Shown here: positions 5,528-9,478 of the stretch, piece by piece
Layout: each line of letters opens with the position of its first letter
How positions within the stretch are numbered: position 1 is the stretch's first letter
Origin: Candidatus Eiseniibacteriota bacterium
Lineage (GTDB): Bacteria; Eisenbacteria; RBG-16-71-46
Direction: 5' to 3'
DNA length: 9,478 bases
Assembly (NCBI GenBank): GCA_023249815.1
Contig: JAHFBX010000088.1
Span: 1-9,478 of the forward strand
Program-made: the position numbers and the translations under genes
Notes under the pieces: model-generated
What the model was told of the DNA's origin: nothing
Seen by the model: only the letters and a program-made list of their open reading frames with translations
Database searches by the model: none

Positions 5528-8500
5528 ATGTCGCAAGCGCTGTCCCCGGAGACGCACACCTCCCCAGGCGCCGCAGCCAACGCCCCCACACAGGCCGGGT
5601 TGCACATCGCACGCCGCTTCACGTCGCCGGGCCGAGACCCGTTCGATGACGTGAGGTGGGAGCAGCGCCGCACCGTCATCGCGAACCCGGATGGATCCAC
5701 GGTGTTCGCGATGGAAGGCGTCGAAGTACCGGCCGAGTGGTCCCAGCTCGCCACCGACATCGTGGTGAGCAAGTACTTCCGCAAGGCCGGCGTGCCTGGC
5801 ACGCCCGGTCACGAGACCAGCGTGCGCCAGGTCGTACACCGGCTCGCGCACACCATCCGTGTCGCCGGCGAGCACCAGGGCGGCTATTTCGCGGGGCTCG
5901 AGGACGCCGACGCGTTTGAGGCCGAGCTCGCCTACATGCTCGTGCGCCAGATCGGCGCGTTCAATTCGCCGGTGTGGTTCAACTGCGGGCTCTACCACGA
6001 GTATGGCATCGGCGGCTCCGGCGGCAGCTACGCCGTGGACCTTGCCACGAACACCGTGCGGGGCACGCGCGACTCCTACTCGCGACCGCAGGTTTCGGCG
6101 TGCTTCATCCAGTCCGTCACCGACGACCTCATGAGTATTTTCGAGCTCGTGAAGAACGAGGCACGCGTCTTCAAGTACGGCTCGGGCACCGGGACGAACT
6201 TCTCGAAGCTTCGCGGCCGCATGGAGAAATTGTCGGGCGGCGGCACGTCGTCCGGACTCATGAGCTTCCTCGAGGTGCTCGATCGCGGCGCCGGCGCCAC
6301 CAAGTCGGGCGGCACGACGCGGCGCGCCGCGAAGATGGTGGTGCTCGACATGGACCACCCCGAGATCGTCGACTTCATCCACTGGAAGGTGCGCGAGGAG
6401 CGCAAGGTCGCGGCGCTCGTCTCGGCAGGCTACTCGTCAGACTTCAACGGCGAGGCGTACGCCACCGTGGCCGGGCAGAACTCGAACAACTCGGTGCGCG
6501 TGCCCGACTCGTTCATGAACGCGGTCGAGAAGGACGGCTCCTGGCAGACGAAGCTGCGCACGAGTGGCGAGGTGTACGAGACGTTCCAGGCGCGCAAGTT
6601 GTGGCACGACATCGCCGACGCGGCGTGGGCGTGCTCCGATCCCGGCGTGCAGTTCGACGACACCCTCCAGAAGTGGCACACGTGCAAGAGCACGGACCGC
6701 ATCCACGCGACAAATCCCTGCTCCGAGTTCGCGTTCCTCGACGACACCGCGTGCAACCTGGCGTCCATCAACCTCATGAAGTTCCGCCGCGACGACGGCT
6801 CGTTCGACATCGAGGGCTACCGGCACGCGAACCGCGTGTTCTTCCTGGCGCAGGAGATCCTGGTGTCGTTCGCGTCGTACCCGACCGAGCGCATCGCGCG
6901 GAACTCCGACGACTACCGCCCGCTGGGACTGGGCTACGCCAACCTCGGCACGCTGCTCATGATCGAGGGGCTGCCCTACGACAGTGACGCGGCGCGCACG
7001 TACGCGGCGTGTGTCACCGCCATCATGACCGGCGAGGCGTACGCGCTCTCGGCCGAGATGGCGGCGAGCAAGGGCCCGTTCCGCGGGTTCGAGCAGAACC
7101 GCGACAGCATGCTCGGCGTCATGCGCCAGCACCGCGAAGCGGCGCGCGCCATCGATCCGACGCTGGCGCCACGAGAGATGCGGGCGGCGGCGATCGAAGC
7201 GTGGGATCGCGCCATGGCGTTCGGCGGCCTGCACGGCTACCGCAACGCGCAGGCCACGGTGCTCGCTCCAACCGGCACGATCGGCCTGCTCATGGACTGC
7301 GACACGACCGGGGTCGAGCCCGACTTCGCGCTGGTCAAGTTCAAGAAGTTGGCGGGCGGCGGCTACTTCAAGATCGTGAACCAGTCCGTGCCGAAGGCGC
7401 TCCAGCGCCTCGGCTACGACACGCAGGAGATCGAGCGCATCGTCCGCTACGCGGTGGGCTACGGCACGCTGCAGGGCGCGCCGCACATCAATGACTCGTC
7501 GCTCCACACCAAGGGCTTCACAGAGAGCGAGCTCACGGCCATCGAGCAGTCGTTGCCGAACGTGCTCGACATCCGCCAGGCGTTCGGGCGCGGCATGCTG
7601 TCGGACGACACGCTCACGCGCCTCGGCGTGAGCATGGCCGAGCGCGAGAAACCCGGCTTCAACGTGCTGCCGTTTTTGGGCTTCACCGACAAGCAGATCG
7701 ACGAGGCGAACCTTTTCGTGTGCGGCACGCAGACCGTGGAGGGCGCTCCGGGCCTGAAGCCCGAGCACCTGCCGGTGTTCGACTGCGCCAATCGCTGCGG
7801 CACGAACGGCACGCGCTTCATCCGTCCCATGGGCCATGTGCGCATGATGAGCGCGGCGCAGCCGTTCATCTCGGGCGCCATCAGCAAGACCGTGAACCTG
7901 CCGAACGAGGCCACGGTCGAGGACGTCGAGCAGATCTACGCCGAGTCGTGGAAGTTGGGCTTGAAGGCGGTGGCGCTGTATCGCGACGGGTGCAAGCTGT
8001 CGCAGCCGCTCGCCTCGGGCGCCAAGAAGAAGGCCGAAGAGCCCGCGGCGGCCACCGCCGAGGGCGCCGCGCCGATCAAGCTCCATCGCCGCCGCCTGCC
8101 GCGCCGCCGCCATGGCTTCACCCAGGAGGCGCGCATCGCCGGCCACAAGGTGTTCCTGCGCACCGGCGAATACGAGGACGGTGGCCTCGGCGAGATCTTC
8201 ATCGACATGCACAAGGAGGGCGCGGCGTTCCGCAGCATGATGAACTGCTTCGCCATCTCGGTGAGCATGGGGCTCCAGTACGGTGTGCCGCTCGAGGACC
8301 TGGTGGACCAGTTCTGCTTCACGCGGTTCGAGCCGCACGGCCGCGTCGAGGGACACGACAACATCAAGGTGTCCACGAGCGTCATCGACTACGTGTTCCG
8401 CGTGCTCGGCTACGAGTACCTGAACCGCACCGATCTCGCGCACGTCATTGACGAGGCACCGCAGGGGCAGTTGCTGCGCCGCCCGCACGCCACCGACATG

Positions 8501-8743
8501 CCGGTCGGCAAGGAGCACCGCAGCGCGCCGGCCGCATCGGTCGGCATCACGCCCGCCAAGCCGGTGATGGCGATGACGTCACGAGCGGTGGACGCCGAGG
8601 ACGCCGGTGCCGCGAGCTTCGTGGTGCAGAACAAGAAGCTGCTGGGCGACGCGCCAGCGTGCGACTGCTGTGGCCACATCACCATCCGCAACGGCACCTG
8701 TTACAAGTGCCTGAATTGCGGGAACTCGATGGGGTGTTCGTAG
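5528..8743 (+). CDS. nrdJ: Adenosylcobalamin-dependent (class II) ribonucleoside reductase
   Basis: Reduces ribonucleotides to deoxyribonucleotides for DNA synthesis, using coenzyme B12 to create a thiyl radical, so it works with or without oxygen. The 1071-residue length fits the long bacterial NrdJ type. Active-site residues by comparison with Thermotoga NrdJ from memory: C192 (SACFIQ) and C409 (TACNLASINL) as the redox pair; N396, C398 and E400 in NPCSE as the radical and catalytic residues, with the expected spacing of 11 between C398 and C409. Also seen are KYGSGTGTNFSKLRG, PTGTIG (581-586) and the barrel-closing AAQPFISGAISKTVNLP. A low-complexity linker with KKAEEPAAATAEG joins a C-terminal domain (HRRRLPRRRHGFTQEA... 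GEIFIDMHKEG). The tail carries cysteines C1045, C1047, C1048, C1058, C1061, C1064 and C1070, a zinc-ribbon-like and thioredoxin-reducible end. No N-terminal ATP cone is evident. It is transcribed alone, after a structured leader, and nothing is missing. Confidence 0.97.
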   Translation: MSQALSPETHTSPGAAANAPTQAGLHIARRFTSPGRDPFDDVRWEQRRTVIANPDGSTVFAMEGVEVPAEWSQLATDIVVSKYFRKAGVPGTPGHETSVRQVVHRLAHTIRVAGEHQGGYFAGLEDADAFEAELAYMLVRQIGAFNSPVWFNCGLYHEYGIGGSGGSYAVDLATNTVRGTRDSYSRPQVSACFIQSVTDDLMSIFELVKNEARVFKYGSGTGTNFSKLRGRMEKLSGGGTSSGLMSFLEVLDRGAGATKSGGTTRRAAKMVVLDMDHPEIVDFIHWKVREERKVAALVSAGYSSDFNGEAYATVAGQNSNNSVRVPDSFMNAVEKDGSWQTKLRTSGEVYETFQARKLWHDIADAAWACSDPGVQFDDTLQKWHTCKSTDRIHATNPCSEFAFLDDTACNLASINLMKFRRDDGSFDIEGYRHANRVFFLAQEILVSFASYPTERIARNSDDYRPLGLGYANLGTLLMIEGLPYDSDAARTYAACVTAIMTGEAYALSAEMAASKGPFRGFEQNRDSMLGVMRQHREAARAIDPTLAPREMRAAAIEAWDRAMAFGGLHGYRNAQATVLAPTGTIGLLMDCDTTGVEPDFALVKFKKLAGGGYFKIVNQSVPKALQRLGYDTQEIERIVRYAVGYGTLQGAPHINDSSLHTKGFTESELTAIEQSLPNVLDIRQAFGRGMLSDDTLTRLGVSMAEREKPGFNVLPFLGFTDKQIDEANLFVCGTQTVEGAPGLKPEHLPVFDCANRCGTNGTRFIRPMGHVRMMSAAQPFISGAISKTVNLPNEATVEDVEQIYAESWKLGLKAVALYRDGCKLSQPLASGAKKKAEEPAAATAEGAAPIKLHRRRLPRRRHGFTQEARIAGHKVFLRTGEYEDGGLGEIFIDMHKEGAAFRSMMNCFAISVSMGLQYGVPLEDLVDQFCFTRFEPHGRVEGHDNIKVSTSVIDYVFRVLGYEYLNRTDLAHVIDEAPQGQLLRRPHATDMPVGKEHRSAPAASVGITPAKPVMAMTSRAVDAEDAGAASFVVQNKKLLGDAPACDCCGHITIRNGTCYKCLNCGNSMGCS

Positions 8744-8772
8744 GCTTCGCACCGCAAACGCACCGCGATCCA

Positions 8773-8807
8773 CGAACGGTCGGCGCCTTCGGGTGGCCGG
8801 CCGTTCG
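8773..8807. terminator. Long UUCG-capped hairpin between convergent genes
   Basis: Twelve consecutive pairs (8773-8784 with 8796-8807, one G-U), then a bulged G8795 and three more pairs (8785-8787 with 8792-8794, the first G-U) closed by a C(TTCG)G tetraloop at 8788-8791. It lies 29 bp after the nrdJ stop and 55 bp beyond the stop of the opposing methyltransferase gene, the place for a shared terminator. There is no T-run on either side, so it may act as an mRNA 3' end stabiliser or assist Rho rather than terminate by itself. The stable tetraloop would form for nrdJ transcripts; the opposite strand has CGAA. Confidence 0.65.
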
Positions 8808-8841
8808 CATCCGCACCAGGTTCGCGGAGCCGGCCGATCGA

Positions 8842-8859
8842 GCCAGTCGCGCGACCGGC
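8842..8859 (-). terminator. Small hairpin after the methyltransferase stop
   Basis: GCCAGTCG (8842-8849) against CGACCGGC (8852-8859) pairs at 7 of 8 positions, but the loop is only 2 nt, so one closing pair would be lost in practice. It begins right after the stop codon of the minus-strand gene. No T-tract follows. Support is weak. Confidence 0.25.
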
Positions 8860-8861
8860 GC

Positions 8862-9478
8862 TCAGCTCAGCGCCACGCCCGCGCACTCCACCACGAACAG
8901 GTGCTCGCGGTTCCTTGCCGGCCCCGGCTTTCCGACCTTCTCGCCCTGCGGGTTGTACACGCCGAGTCGATGCCCGATGTAGCGCGGGTGCTCCACCGAG
9001 ACCTCGCGCACGCTGCCGCGCGCGGCGAGCAGCTCGCGCAGCCGTACGAGCGACAGGTAGCCTTCGTCGTTGAACGACACCACGAGCCGGCGCGCGCGCA
9101 CGCGCTCGAGCACCCGGACGAACGCCTGCTCCATCGAGCCGCGGCGGTTGAACGCGCTGCCGCGCTCGCGCACGTCGGCGCGCTTGCACGCCACGCCGTA
9201 GACCTCGGGCTGGTCCCCGCGCACGAGCGTCTCCCAGACGTGGTAGTTCCCGAGGTAGCTGTGCTGGTTGTAGGGCGGATCCAGGTAGGCCACGTCGGCC
9301 TCGAACCGCTCCGCAGCCTCGATCGCGTCCAGGCATGACGCGGAGCCCTCGCCGGGGAGGAGTTCGGGCACGCGTAGCCGCAGCGGTTGCGCCGAGCGTG
9401 CCGACCAGGCCTTCAAGTACGCCATCTGTAGCCCCACGGTGGAGTCCACGCGATCGGCGGCCTCCACCAGGCTCGTGA
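8862..9478 (-). CDS. D12-class adenine-specific DNA methyltransferase, C-terminal part
   Basis: Transfers a methyl group from S-adenosylmethionine to N6 of adenine in a specific DNA site. The frame is open to the right edge (codons for Thr-Ser-Leu precede the GTG at 9467), so this GTG is probably internal and the N-terminus, including the SAM-binding FxGxG motif expected there in this class, is missing. About 204 residues are visible. The catalytic motif DPPYN lies at 9281-9267 and is followed by QHSYLGNYHVWETL, a continuation shared with FokI-type D12 methylases. Further on come RGSMEQAF, VVSFNDEGYLS and YIGHRLGVYNPQGEKVG, which look intact, and the end is a normal TGA. No restriction endonuclease is in the window; whether this is an orphan methylase or part of a restriction-modification system depends on what lies beyond the edge. 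It converges with nrdJ with a 118-bp spacer. Confidence 0.85.
   Translation of the reverse strand, partial: TSLVEAADRVDSTVGLQMAYLKAWSARSAQPLRLRVPELLPGEGSASCLDAIEAAERFEADVAYLDPPYNQHSYLGNYHVWETLVRGDQPEVYGVACKRADVRERGSAFNRRGSMEQAFVRVLERVRARRLVVSFNDEGYLSLVRLRELLAARGSVREVSVEHPRYIGHRLGVYNPQGEKVGKPGPARNREHLFVVECAGVALS

Noticed and set aside
5212..5649. 145-codon open frame across the nrdJ leader
   Set aside because: It overlaps nrdJ by about 120 bp, has Arg/Pro-rich composition and crosses several inverted repeats; a non-coding leader explains the region better.
6437..8518. 693-codon minus-strand open frame opposite nrdJ
   Set aside because: It is a codon-aligned shadow of a GC-rich gene. The translation is rich in Arg, Ala, His and Val with no recognisable domain, while nrdJ on the other strand is intact.
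9465..9467. GTG as the true start of the methyltransferase
   Set aside because: The reading frame continues upstream to the window edge with a family-like sequence, and the SAM-binding motif expected N-terminally would be missing, so the GTG is most likely an internal valine.

Overview
The window comes from a high-GC bacterial chromosome (roughly two-thirds G+C by eye, with strong G/C preference at third codon positions). No taxonomic marker gene is present, so the phylum stays open. A B12-dependent ribonucleotide reductase, a formate dehydrogenase alpha subunit, a secreted prolyl oligopeptidase and a Tat-exported PhoX-like phosphatase would suit a free-living proteobacterium-like, myxobacterium-like or Gemmatimonadota-like organism. 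That is inference.

Layout: (1) 1-1218, minus strand: N-terminal 406 residues of a formate dehydrogenase alpha subunit, cut by the left edge. (2) 1219-1647: divergent intergenic region with a candidate promoter for each flanking gene, a 14-bp palindrome and an 8-bp inverted repeat. (3) 1648-5204, plus strand: two-gene unit with an ATGA overlap, encoding a Sec-exported S9A prolyl oligopeptidase and then a Tat-exported PhoX/DUF839 protein. (4) 5205-5527: non-coding region with a row of stem-loops, the largest a 19-position inverted repeat with 17 pairs, and the last enclosing the Shine-Dalgarno of the next gene. (5) 5528-8743, plus strand: complete nrdJ, the adenosylcobalamin-dependent class II ribonucleotide reductase. 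(6) 8744-8861: short convergent spacer with a long hairpin capped by a UUCG tetraloop. (7) 8862-9478, minus strand: C-terminal part of a D12-class adenine DNA methyltransferase, cut by the right edge.

The genes form no single pathway. Formate oxidation (energy metabolism), periplasmic or extracellular peptide and phosphate scavenging, deoxynucleotide synthesis and DNA methylation are neighbouring independent units. No CRISPR array, transposon, tRNA, rRNA or prophage gene is seen. The coding genes belong to recognised families; the most unusual part is the heavily structured nrdJ leader, which may be a cis-regulatory RNA. Long open frames opposite the formate dehydrogenase and nrdJ genes are judged to be shadows of GC-rich coding sequence.
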